The notes beneath the pieces are model-generated. The model had not been told where the DNA came from. It was given only the letters and a program-made list of their open reading frames with translations, and did not search any database. The position numbers were made by a program, and so were the translations under genes. Of a stretch of DNA of 17,842 nt, positions 7,029 through 14,999 are shown in pieces. The stretch is from assembly GCA_002421915.1 (NCBI GenBank), contig DISA01000061.1, forward strand, positions 21,092 to 38,933, written 5' to 3'. This stretch comes from Gallionellaceae bacterium UBA6222. Its GTDB lineage: Bacteria > Pseudomonadota > Gammaproteobacteria > Burkholderiales > Gallionellaceae. Numbering within the stretch: the first letter of the stretch is position 1; every line of letters begins with the position of its first letter.

Positions 7029-9101
7029 CTAATTCGACCCTAGTGTGTCTTTGAGTATCTTCGGCGTAATGAACACCAGCAATTCTTTCTTGCTCTTTGC
7101 GCGCGTATTATTTTTAAATAACCAGCCCAGAACTGGAATGTCACCCAGACCTGGCACCTTCGAGGTCGAGTCTGATTCATCCTGAGTGTAAACGCCGCCA
7201 ATTACCACGGTTCCTCCGTTGTCCACCAGCACCTGGGTATCGACTTTCTTGGTATTGATGCTTGGAACGCCCGAGAAGATATTGCCCACGGAATCCTGGC
7301 TGACACTGATCTTCATCGTCACACTATCATCCGGTGTAATCTGCGGCGTGACAGTCAGCCCCAGCACGGCTTTCTTGAAGGCCACGTTGGTGGCACCACT
7401 GCTGCTTGCCTGCTGGTAAGGCACCTCTACGCCGGATTCGATGGTTGCTGCGGTTTTGTCGCTGGTCACCACACGCGGGCTGGCGATATTTTTGGTTGTG
7501 CCATCGATGGCGGAAGCATTCAACTCCAGCGTCAAGGTTTTGGTGGCGGCCGCATTGAACAACGTCATCGTCAAACCGCCCAAGCCTGAGGATGCTCCCG
7601 GCAGATTCAGACTTCCTCCGGATACTGACCCGCGTCCCATGTTCCCCACAGCAAATCCACCACCAGCCGCTACGCTGGGGCCGGTGTAACCCAGCCTGCC
7701 ACCCAGAGTTTGGTTGAATGTTTCACCGGCTTCGACAAAACGCGCCTCGATCAACACCTGCCGTACCGGCACATCGACCAGCTTGATCAGCTTGCGTACT
7801 TCCGCCAGACTCGAAGGCACATCTTTCACGAACAGCATATTGGTACGCAGATCAAAGTTTGCACTGCCGCGCTTTGACAGGATGCGTTGCTTGTCATTGG
7901 AGATCAGCGTCACAATATCCGCAGCCTTGGCATAGGCGAGCTGGAAATTCTCTGTGTTCAACGGCTCCAGTTCGGTAATTTCCTGGCGTGAGGAAAACTC
8001 AATTTTCTCCTTCGCGGCAATTTCCTCACGCGGCGCAACCTGGATCACGTTACCATTCTTGCGCATGTCCAATCCCCTGCTTTGCAGGATGATTTCAAAT
8101 GCCTGATCCCATGGGACATCTTTCAGCCGCAGCGTCAGACTGCCGGATACTGTATCGCTGATGACCATGTTAAGACCGGTAAAGTCGGCAATCACGCTCA
8201 AGGCTTCGCGGGTTGAGATGTTCTGGAAATTCAGGGTCAGCTTCTCTCCCGAATAACCAGGCGCGAGACCCTTGACCAGGCGATTGGGGTCTTCCACCAC
8301 CGTCTTGACCTCGATGATGAATTTGTTGTCGGTTTGATAAGCCGAATATTCCCACAATCCCTTCGGCTCGATAGACAAGCGTGCATTACCACCCTGCACA
8401 AACGCATCGATCATCTGTACCGGAGTGGCAAAATCCGTAACGTCCAATTTGCGCTGCAGACTACGCGGCAGGGTTGTCCCTTTGAAATCAACCAGCAGCG
8501 CCTTGCCCTGTTGTTTTATATCGATGCCGATATTGGCATCCGACAGATCAATCTGTACGCGCCCCTCGCCATTGGCACCCCTTTTGAAATCGATATCGCG
8601 CAGGCTGTGGCTTTGATCGCTCGCCGTACTGTCGGCAAAATGTGCCGCCGCTACCGTCGTGGTAGCGCCGCCAACCAAACCTTTCGGTTGCAGCGTAATC
8701 AACACTTCATTGCCTTCGACACGAGTATCGTAGCCGACCATCTGCGCCAGATTGATCACCAAACGGGTTCGATTCCCCGCCTGCACAATGTTGGCACTGC
8801 GCAGCTCACCCTCACCGAAGGTTTGCATCGATGTACCCAGCCCGTTCTCGGTGTTGGGAAAGTCAAAAGCGATACGGGGCGGCGTGTTGATCGTAAAAGC
8901 CGCGGGTTGTGCTTTGGGTGGCAATTTGAGTCCGACCCTGAGCACCAGCCTGCCGTCCTGCTCCGTGTTGGCCGTTATGGATTGTATGCTGTTGGTGGCA
9001 TCGCTTGCTCCTTCCTGCGCCTGCGCACTGAAAGCGCACAGCGCAAGCACAAGCGCAAACAATCGGAAGAATTTGTGCGGCATCATTTTGGTTTGTTTCA
9101 T
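7029..9101 (-). CDS. pilQ: Type IV pilus secretin PilQ
   Basis: Outer-membrane secretin of 690 aa through which the type IV pilus passes. It starts with a signal peptide (hydrophobic core about 11-25, cleavage likely after Ala28 in SAQA-QEG). Two AMIN domains, which bind peptidoglycan in this family, cover about 40-250. A secretin/TonB short N-terminal domain follows at about 290-355 (TREALSVIADFTGLNMVIS), then an N-domain at about 385-450 and the secretin barrel at about 500-685. The barrel has the typical end VPGLGDIPVLGWLFKN, then ELLVFITPKIL. A Gly/Ser-rich stretch around 475-505 lies within the secretin region. ATG at 9101 has TAGGAG about 7 bases upstream. It is last in the pilMNOPQ operon, 15 bases after pilP and before a strong terminator. 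Length and domains are complete. Confidence 0.97.
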   Translation of the reverse strand: MKQTKMMPHKFFRLFALVLALCAFSAQAQEGASDATNSIQSITANTEQDGRLVLRVGLKLPPKAQPAAFTINTPPRIAFDFPNTENGLGTSMQTFGEGELRSANIVQAGNRTRLVINLAQMVGYDTRVEGNEVLITLQPKGLVGGATTTVAAAHFADSTASDQSHSLRDIDFKRGANGEGRVQIDLSDANIGIDIKQQGKALLVDFKGTTLPRSLQRKLDVTDFATPVQMIDAFVQGGNARLSIEPKGLWEYSAYQTDNKFIIEVKTVVEDPNRLVKGLAPGYSGEKLTLNFQNISTREALSVIADFTGLNMVISDTVSGSLTLRLKDVPWDQAFEIILQSRGLDMRKNGNVIQVAPREEIAAKEKIEFSSRQEITELEPLNTENFQLAYAKAADIVTLISNDKQRILSKRGSANFDLRTNMLFVKDVPSSLAEVRKLIKLVDVPVRQVLIEARFVEAGETFNQTLGGRLGYTGPSVAAGGGFAVGNMGRGSVSGGSLNLPGASSGLGGLTMTLFNAAATKTLTLELNASAIDGTTKNIASPRVVTSDKTAATIESGVEVPYQQASSSGATNVAFKKAVLGLTVTPQITPDDSVTMKISVSQDSVGNIFSGVPSINTKKVDTQVLVDNGGTVVIGGVYTQDESDSTSKVPGLGDIPVLGWLFKNNTRAKSKKELLVFITPKILKDTLGSN

Positions 9102-9116
9102 AATTTCACTCCTAAA

Positions 9117-9629
9117 TCATTCGGCCAATTGCAGAATGCTTTCCCGTTCCGTCCAGTCGCCCGCGCTGTCCTGCACCATTTCTTTTACCTTCAGTTCGGT
9201 CTCGCTGACCGCGGTGATCTGGCCAAAATTGAGACCGATATAATTCCCGGCTTTGACCCGGTAAATCTTGCCTTCTGCCGAGCGAATGACTGCGTGCCCC
9301 ACCCCTTTTTGATAGAGATAACCGACCAGTCTCAAACTTTCCAAAGGATAGTCTTCCAGCTCTTCCTTGGGCCGACTAAAGTCCGGCTGATTCTGCCCGG
9401 CTCCGCCCTTGCCGCGCGCTTCAGCCTTGCGCGGCCGGAAAGGGTCCGGCAAGGATACCGAATTGTCGTAGGCAAAAGGTTCATACGGCTTGATTTCGGG
9501 GGGAGGCTCCACTTTACCGCGCATATCCGCACCCGCATTATTCACAAAATCGCGCAAATCCTGGAATTCTTCACCCCCGCAGGCGGTCAGCATCAGCGCA
9601 GCCAATATCAAAGTGAAGGGGGCTTTCAT
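9117..9629 (-). CDS. pilP: Type IV pilus lipoprotein PilP
   Basis: Inner-membrane lipoprotein of 170 aa that links the PilN/PilO inner-membrane complex to the PilQ secretin. A lipobox LTAC puts the lipidated Cys at residue 17. A proline-rich, probably extended linker follows (about 35-85), then a C-terminal PilP beta-sandwich (about 90-170, with SLRLVGYLYQKGVGHAVIR and YRVKAGNYIG). ATG at 9629 is preceded by GAGGAAGAG. The gene overlaps pilO by 4 bases (ATGA), which indicates translational coupling. Confidence 0.96.
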   Translation of the reverse strand: MKAPFTLILAALMLTACGGEEFQDLRDFVNNAGADMRGKVEPPPEIKPYEPFAYDNSVSLPDPFRPRKAEARGKGGAGQNQPDFSRPKEELEDYPLESLRLVGYLYQKGVGHAVIRSAEGKIYRVKAGNYIGLNFGQITAVSETELKVKEMVQDSAGDWTERESILQLAE

Positions 9630-10270
9630 TTTCTCTTCCTCGACGCCTGGGCAGCACGTTTCTGCGCTGCCAGTTCTTCTTCATCAAGGTAGCGATACGT
9701 CTTCGCCGTCGCTTCCAGAGTCAAACCGCCCGGCGCTACCGCAGTTCCCGTGAGGGGCGATATCCTGATGTCATTCAAGGTGACGATACGGGGTAATTGC
9801 GAGACGTCACTGGCAAAATTACCGAGGTCGTCATAGCTGCCGGTTACCTTGATCGCAATCGGTTGCTCGGTGAATACCCCGGTAGCCACTTCGGCACCGG
9901 GACGGAATAATTCGAACTGCAAACCCCGGCCCAGTCCCGCCTGATTGATATCAGTGAGCAAAGCATCCATTTCCGACTTGCTTGGCAATTGTTTCAGCAG
10001 GGCACCAAAAGACTGTTGCGTATCGAGCAATTGCTTTTTGATAATGTCCAGATTGATTGCCTGGCGTTTTTTCCCCAGGTACGTCTCCTTCAAAGCTCCT
10101 TCTTCCTGCCTGATGCGTTTCAGGTTTTCATACTGGTCCTGCCAATCGAGAAAGGCGCCTGCCGCTACGACTACAAGGAACATGGTGGCAAATGCAATCA
10201 ACTTTACAAGCCACGGCCAACCGCCCGGTTTGCTTGGTTCAATATTCTTCAATTCCTCAAGAAGTTTCAT
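9626..10270 (-). CDS. pilO: Type IV pilus inner-membrane protein PilO
   Basis: Bitopic inner-membrane protein of 214 aa that pairs with PilN in the alignment subcomplex. A short cytoplasmic N-terminus precedes one membrane helix (about 20-41, LVKLIAFATMFLVVVAAGAF). A coiled coil follows (about 45-100), then a periplasmic ferredoxin-like fold (about 105-195). The C-terminus is basic and Ala-rich. ATG at 10270 has GAGGTG upstream, overlapping the pilN stop. It lies 9 bases after pilN and overlaps pilP by 4 bases. Confidence 0.96.
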   Translation of the reverse strand: MKLLEELKNIEPSKPGGWPWLVKLIAFATMFLVVVAAGAFLDWQDQYENLKRIRQEEGALKETYLGKKRQAINLDIIKKQLLDTQQSFGALLKQLPSKSEMDALLTDINQAGLGRGLQFELFRPGAEVATGVFTEQPIAIKVTGSYDDLGNFASDVSQLPRIVTLNDIRISPLTGTAVAPGGLTLEATAKTYRYLDEEELAAQKRAAQASRKRK

Positions 10271-10279
10271 CCGGGCACC

Positions 10280-10867
10280 TCAACCTTTCTTGCCGGCACT
10301 ACCCGGTTTCGCAGCTTGCTCCGATGCTTGCCGGGTCAGATTAAAGTTGAGCGAAAACTCGCTCATCCTCGCACCGCCCACATTCGTCGCGTGGATCTCA
10401 ACCAAAGTTGGCGAATCCAGCCAAGGGGAATCCTCGATCGAGCGCATCAGGGTTGATACCCGCGCGTTCGACTGGGCATAACCGACCAGGCTGACCCTTA
10501 AACCGGTCTGCCGGATTGATTTGAGATGGACTCCTTCCGGCAATATGCGCAACATCTGGTCCAGCAAATGCACCACATCGGATCGCGTCGATTGCAGATT
10601 CTCGACCACATTTTTGCGCGCCAACAACGACTGTGTTTGCTCGCGCAATTTCTTAATTTCGGCAATTTGCTTATCCAGCACCGCCGTTTCCTGTTTCAGG
10701 TAGGCATTGCGGCGTTCCTGGTAGTCAATCTGGCTGCCGATGGCGACGTGCACCAACCCCACGACGATCGCGCCGAGTACCAGTGACAACACGCTTAACG
10801 CAATAAACTGCACTTGTCGTGCACGGCGTTTTTCCGCGCGATGCGGCAATAAATTAATGCGTATCAT
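10280..10867 (-). CDS. pilN: Type IV pilus inner-membrane protein PilN
   Basis: Inner-membrane protein of 195 aa and partner of PilO. The N-terminus carries INLLP (residues 4-8), the motif known in the family to dock into cytoplasmic PilM. A basic stretch and one membrane helix follow (about 21-43), then a coiled coil (about 48-95) and a periplasmic ferredoxin-like domain (VHLKSIRQTGLRVSLVGYA). The tail is Lys/Gly-rich. The start overlaps the pilM stop by 4 bases (ATGA), with GGAGG about 11 bases upstream. Confidence 0.96.
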   Translation of the reverse strand: MIRINLLPHRAEKRRARQVQFIALSVLSLVLGAIVVGLVHVAIGSQIDYQERRNAYLKQETAVLDKQIAEIKKLREQTQSLLARKNVVENLQSTRSDVVHLLDQMLRILPEGVHLKSIRQTGLRVSLVGYAQSNARVSTLMRSIEDSPWLDSPTLVEIHATNVGGARMSEFSLNFNLTRQASEQAAKPGSAGKKG

Positions 10868-11964
10868 GACGGGTCGAACCTCCGCATCGCCAAACCGCAG
10901 GCAATCATCAACGCCGGCGCGTCCGCCTGCAGCTGGCGTGGCTTGATCCGGCTGGACAAGGACATCAGCTGAAAAGGATTGGCCACCAGCGTGCTGACCT
11001 GGGTGCGCGTGGCTACGGCCTCATCCAGCCCGGCCAGCGCTGCACACCCGCCGGATATCACGACATAGCCGACCTCGTTATACTGGGTAGAGGTAAAAAA
11101 GAATTGGAGCGCGCGTGATACTTCCATCGCCAGATTGTCCCTGAACGGCGTCAGCACATCACTCTCATAATTTTCCGGCAGGCCGCCATTGCACTTACCC
11201 GCCTCCGCCTCTTCAGCGGTCAGGCCAAACGCTGCCTGAATTTGCTGGGTCAGTTGAGCGCCACCCACTTGCTGATCCCGGGTGTAGACAGACTGACCGT
11301 TACGCAGCACGTTCACATTCATCACACTCGCCCCGATGTCCACCACTGCAATGCATTGATCAGCAGCACCTCCGGGAAGTTGCGAACGAATTTGCTCAAA
11401 AGCGGCTTCTGCCGCGTACGGTTCGACATCCATCACGACCGTGCGCAACCCGGCGGCTTGGGCTGCAGCAACCCGATCCTCAACATTGACTTTGCGTGAT
11501 GCCGCCAGCAGGACCTCGATTTCCTCGGGATTGGTGGGCGACGGACCGATCACTTGGAAATCAAGATTCACCTCGTCCAGAGCGAAAGGGATGTATTGAT
11601 TGGCCTCAGTTTCGACTTGATATTCCAGATCATCCTCGCGCAAGCCGGCAGGCAGCATGATCTTCTTGCTGATAACCGCTGCCGCAGGCAAGGCAAGGCT
11701 GACATTGCGGATACGCGTGCCCATTCGCTTCCATGCACGTTGCAGCGCCTCGGACACCGCATCCAAATTGTTGATATTGCCATCACTGACGGCATCGGCC
11801 GGAAGCGGCTCAATCGAATAACGTTCAACAACCAAGCCGCCTTTCTTTGGGGCTTGGCTCAACTCCAGCAACTTGACAGAAGATGAACTGATGTCCACCC
11901 CGATCATTGGCGGGGTGGATGTTTGCAAAAAATCTAACGGGATGTCGAAATTTCCTTTAATCAT
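10864..11964 (-). CDS. pilM: Type IV pilus actin-like ATPase PilM
   Basis: Cytoplasmic FtsA/actin-like protein of 366 aa that binds the PilN tail and completes the PilMNOP alignment complex. The nucleotide-binding fold shows a phosphate-1 motif IGVDISSSSVKLLEL (about 21-35), a phosphate-2 motif VVDIGASVMNVNV near the middle, and an adenosine motif VVISGGCAALAGL towards the C-terminus. ATG at 11964 has no clear ribosome binding site. A second Met at residue 20 also lacks one and would remove an N-terminal strand, so the longer form is kept. It is first in the operon, divergent from the PBP1a gene, and has a candidate promoter about 30 bases upstream. Confidence 0.95.
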   Translation of the reverse strand: MIKGNFDIPLDFLQTSTPPMIGVDISSSSVKLLELSQAPKKGGLVVERYSIEPLPADAVSDGNINNLDAVSEALQRAWKRMGTRIRNVSLALPAAAVISKKIMLPAGLREDDLEYQVETEANQYIPFALDEVNLDFQVIGPSPTNPEEIEVLLAASRKVNVEDRVAAAQAAGLRTVVMDVEPYAAEAAFEQIRSQLPGGAADQCIAVVDIGASVMNVNVLRNGQSVYTRDQQVGGAQLTQQIQAAFGLTAEEAEAGKCNGGLPENYESDVLTPFRDNLAMEVSRALQFFFTSTQYNEVGYVVISGGCAALAGLDEAVATRTQVSTLVANPFQLMSLSSRIKPRQLQADAPALMIACGLAMRRFDPS

Positions 11965-12000
11965 AGGATAGTTAGCGCACTTCCGTATAAACTGGTTTAA

Positions 12001-12029
12001 ATCCTAGCAATAACTCTCACGGGTGTAAA
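12001..12029 (-). promoter_or_regulatory. Candidate sigma-70 promoter for pilMNOPQ
   Basis: On the minus strand a -35 box TTTACA (12029-12024, one mismatch to consensus) and a -10 box TAGGAT (12006-12001, two mismatches) are separated by exactly 17 bases. Transcription would start near 11994, giving a leader of about 30 bases. A short inverted repeat, TAAAC-TG-GTTTA (11988-11999), covers the presumed start site and could bind a regulator, but this is speculative. Confidence 0.5.
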
Positions 12030-12043
12030 GTTTTTTCTGGATG

Positions 12044-12072
12044 TCTATTTTGACGGCCAAGGAAGATATAAT
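12044..12072 (+). promoter_or_regulatory. Candidate promoter for the PBP1a gene
   Basis: A perfect TATAAT -10 hexamer lies at 12067-12072. The base run 17 upstream (TCTATT) is a poor -35. A better TTGACG at 12050-12055 is only 11 bases away, too close for a normal pair. Transcription would start near 12079, leaving a leader of about 27 bases with no recognisable ribosome binding site before ATG 12106. Confidence 0.45.
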
Positions 12073-12105
12073 CCGAGTGTACATCAATCCCCAATCATCT
12101 TTGCC

Positions 12106-14406
12106 ATGACTTCTCGCTGGTGGTTCTACCCTGCGCTCGGCTTACTGCTGTTGCCGCTGCTTCCGTTACTGTTCCTGGTCTTTGCGGCTATCCTGGCTTA
12201 CCCAAGCCTGCCTTCGCTCGAGGCACTGACCAACTACCACCCAAAACTGCCTTTGCGCATTTACAGTGCGGAAAATATTCTGATCGGCGAATTCGGCGAA
12301 GAGCGCAGGGAGCTGGTCAGTATCGACGCCGTGCCCAAATTGATGAAGCTCTCCATTTTGGCCGCAGAAGATGACCGTTTTTACGAACACGGCGGAGTTG
12401 ATTATATCGGTGTGATGCGTGCCGCCTACTCAAATTTTGCCTCTGGTGGCGTAACACAGGGGGCCAGCACCATCACCATGCAGGTGGCGCGCAATTTTTT
12501 CCTTTCCAGGGAAAAGACTTTGTCGCGCAAGCTCAATGAGATGCTGCTCTCCTTCAAGATTGAGCACAATTTGAGCAAGGATCAGATCCTCGAGCTGTAC
12601 ATCAACCACATATATCTGGGCCAGCGAGCTTACGGTTTCGGTGCCGCCGCCCAGGCGTATTTTTCCAAACCACTTGCACAGCTCTCTCTGGCCGAAATGT
12701 CCATGCTGGCCGGCTTGCCCAAAGCCCCCGGTGCCTACAATCCGGTAGTAAATCCCTCGCGCGCCAAAATCAGGCAGGAATATATCCTGCGGCGCATGCT
12801 TGGCCTGGGTTATATCCAGAAAGATCAGTTTGAGCTGGCCATGAATGAACCCCTGCAAACCAAGCAGACCACCTACCATCAGGAATTTGCAGTGAATGCC
12901 AGCTTCGTTGCCGAAATGGTGCGCCAGGAAATGTATGAACGCTTTCAGGAGGAGGCTTACACACAGGGCTACAGTGTTCATACCACGATCCGCGTTGCAG
13001 ATCAGGCTGAAGCTTACGCCGCGTTGCGCAAAGGGGTGCTCGACTATGACCGACGCCATGAGTATCGCGGCCCGGAAGGCTATGTCGACCTCAAGAAAAA
13101 TAATAGCGATGCCATGCTGGATGCGGCATTACAGGATGTCCAGAACGACACAGAACTGGTTCCGGCGATAGTTTTGTCTGCAAGCCGCAAAGTGGTCACC
13201 GCCTATCTCAAGGGCGGTGAACATATCGACATCACCGGCGAGGGATTGCGCTATGCAATGGTCGGTGATGCACTCCACCGGCGTGTTCGCAAAGGCGGCC
13301 TGATCAGGGTGGGCAAGACTTCGGCCGGAACATGGGAAATTTCCCAACTGCCGCAGGTTGAAGCCGCTTTCGTTTCCGCTGATCCGCGTACGGGAGCCGT
13401 CTATGCACTGGTCGGCGGTTTTGATTTCAACCGCACTCAATATAATCATGTCACACAGGCGTGGCGCCAGCCTGGCTCCAGCTTCAAACCTTTCATCTAT
13501 TCGGCAGCGCTGGAAAAAGGTTTCACCCCGGCTTCCGTCATCAACGATGCTCCGCTTGTGGTCAATCTGACCGATACCGGCGGCGAGTTGTGGGAGCCCA
13601 AAAACTATGAGGGAAAATTTGAGGGGCCAATGCGCCTGCGCCAAGGACTCACCAAGTCAAAAAACCTGGTTTCGATCCGTATTTTGCAATCTATTGGCTT
13701 GGACTATGCGCAAGACTACGTCACAAAATTCGGCTTTGATCGGGAAAAAGTTGGCCCCTATTTGACCATGGCGCTCGGTGCCGTCTCGGTGACACCCTGG
13801 CAAATGTTGACCGGATATTCCGTGTTTGCCAACGGCGGCTATCGGGTCAACCCTTACCTGATTCAGCGAATCGAAGATGGCCGGGGTAATCTCATTAGCG
13901 AAGTGAAACCCGTCGTGGCAGGCAAGGATGCGGAGCAAATATTGGACGTTCGCAACACTTTCACCATGGTTAACATGTTGCAGGATGTGGTCAGGCATGG
14001 CACTGCCATCCGCGCCATGTCGTTGGGACGACAAGATCTTGCCGGCAAAACGGGCACCACCAACGATTCAACAGATGCGTGGTTCTGCGGCTTTCACCCC
14101 ACACTGGTTGCCATTACCTGGCTCGGCTACGACAACCCGCGCAGCTTGGGCGAAAAAGAAACCGGTGGCGGTGCCGCACTCCCGATCTGGATGGATTACA
14201 TGGGTAAGATGCTCAAGGACGAGCCGGAGATTGAATATCTTGTCCCGCCGGGCATCGTCACCGAACGCATCAATGAAGAAGGCTTGCGCGACCCTGCAAG
14301 TGAGAGAATCGAATACTTTTACGAGGAGTTTTTGCCGCCAGAAAAAAAGAGCTTCCTGCTCGATCTTTTGAAGCCGGCAGAAACCGATAGCAACCAACTC
14401 TTCTGA
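12106..14406 (+). CDS. mrcA: Class A penicillin-binding protein 1A (bifunctional transglycosylase/transpeptidase)
   Basis: Inner-membrane peptidoglycan synthase of 766 aa. It has a short cytoplasmic start and one membrane helix (about 8-31). The GT51 glycosyltransferase domain follows with catalytic Glu88 in EDDRFYEHGG, then QGASTITMQVARN and a second acidic motif ILELYINHIYLG. An OB-like insert lies at about 320-415. The transpeptidase domain has SxxK at Ser458-Lys461 (GSSFKPF), SxN at 518-520 (SKN) and KTG at 648-650. All catalytic motifs are intact and the length is usual for the family (also called ponA). It is divergent from pilMNOPQ, an arrangement also seen in other proteobacteria. No Shine-Dalgarno is visible before the ATG. 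The stop overlaps the next start as TGATG. Confidence 0.96.
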   Translation: MTSRWWFYPALGLLLLPLLPLLFLVFAAILAYPSLPSLEALTNYHPKLPLRIYSAENILIGEFGEERRELVSIDAVPKLMKLSILAAEDDRFYEHGGVDYIGVMRAAYSNFASGGVTQGASTITMQVARNFFLSREKTLSRKLNEMLLSFKIEHNLSKDQILELYINHIYLGQRAYGFGAAAQAYFSKPLAQLSLAEMSMLAGLPKAPGAYNPVVNPSRAKIRQEYILRRMLGLGYIQKDQFELAMNEPLQTKQTTYHQEFAVNASFVAEMVRQEMYERFQEEAYTQGYSVHTTIRVADQAEAYAALRKGVLDYDRRHEYRGPEGYVDLKKNNSDAMLDAALQDVQNDTELVPAIVLSASRKVVTAYLKGGEHIDITGEGLRYAMVGDALHRRVRKGGLIRVGKTSAGTWEISQLPQVEAAFVSADPRTGAVYALVGGFDFNRTQYNHVTQAWRQPGSSFKPFIYSAALEKGFTPASVINDAPLVVNLTDTGGELWEPKNYEGKFEGPMRLRQGLTKSKNLVSIRILQSIGLDYAQDYVTKFGFDREKVGPYLTMALGAVSVTPWQMLTGYSVFANGGYRVNPYLIQRIEDGRGNLISEVKPVVAGKDAEQILDVRNTFTMVNMLQDVVRHGTAIRAMSLGRQDLAGKTGTTNDSTDAWFCGFHPTLVAITWLGYDNPRSLGEKETGGGAALPIWMDYMGKMLKDEPEIEYLVPPGIVTERINEEGLRDPASERIEYFYEEFLPPEKKSFLLDLLKPAETDSNQLF

Positions 14407-14999
14407 TGCGCAAGCCGCCTTTACCCCATCGTGACCTGATGCGCGAACAACTTGCGCAGCAGGCGGCCAAATTAATGTTCGACAGCAGTATCACGGATTT
14501 CGCTTTCGCCAAGCGGAAGGCGGCCAAGCAACTGGGCGCATTGGACACACAACACTTGCCCAGCAATGAAGAAGTCGAAGCGGCGCTGCATAGCTACCGG
14601 GCGCTTTTTCAACACAATGATCATCCGCAAAACTTGCGCCTGTTACGCCAGGAAGCGCTTGCCGCCATGCAACAACTGGAGCCTTTCCACCCCTACCTAA
14701 CCGGGTCCGTGTTGAGTGGGAATGCGGATCCAGACTCCGACATCAACCTCATCCTGTTTAGCGACGACAGCAAGGCCGTGCTGCTGTTCCTGCTCAAACA
14801 CGAACTGGAATTTGCAGACGGGGAGTGGAGGTTGAAAGTAGGGGGGCGCGAGGAGACCGTACCGAGCTATACCTTGAGCAGTGAAGCGGGGACGCCGATT
14901 CACCTTGTCGTTCTCCCGGAAAATGCACGCTACAGCGGCAGCCGCCACCCCGAAACGCATGCGGACATTGCCGCTCTGGAAGCGCTACTAGCGGCCTGA
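14406..14999 (+). CDS. Nucleotidyltransferase-like protein with degenerate metal site, function unknown
   Basis: A soluble 197-residue protein. The N-terminal part (about 10-90) is helical and contains DFAFAKRKAAKQLG and LPSNEEVEAAL, features I associate with a conserved uncharacterised proteobacterial family. The C-terminal part begins with a Pol-beta-type nucleotidyltransferase loop, GS at 100-101 and DSDIN at 110-114. The second carboxylate of the usual DxD is Asn114, and the later strand IHLVVL (165-170) lacks the usual third Asp, so classic two-metal catalysis looks lost. The start shares one base with the PBP1a stop (TGATG) and has no ribosome binding site of its own, so translation probably depends on reinitiation. 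The 3' end overlaps convergent hemB by 12 bases. Function is not known; a link to cell-wall synthesis is suggested only by coupling. Confidence 0.85.
   Translation: MRKPPLPHRDLMREQLAQQAAKLMFDSSITDFAFAKRKAAKQLGALDTQHLPSNEEVEAALHSYRALFQHNDHPQNLRLLRQEALAAMQQLEPFHPYLTGSVLSGNADPDSDINLILFSDDSKAVLLFLLKHELEFADGEWRLKVGGREETVPSYTLSSEAGTPIHLVVLPENARYSGSRHPETHADIAALEALLAA

Noticed and set aside
8334..9692. A 452-codon plus-strand open frame opposite pilQ and pilP
   Set aside because: Long, but it lies fully opposite two well-supported pil genes. Its translation shows no domain, and its start has no ribosome binding site context worth noting.
12050..12072. TTGACG with TATAAT as a full promoter pair for the PBP1a gene
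   Set aside because: The spacer is only 11 bases, far short of the 16-18 expected, so the TTGACG cannot be the partner -35.
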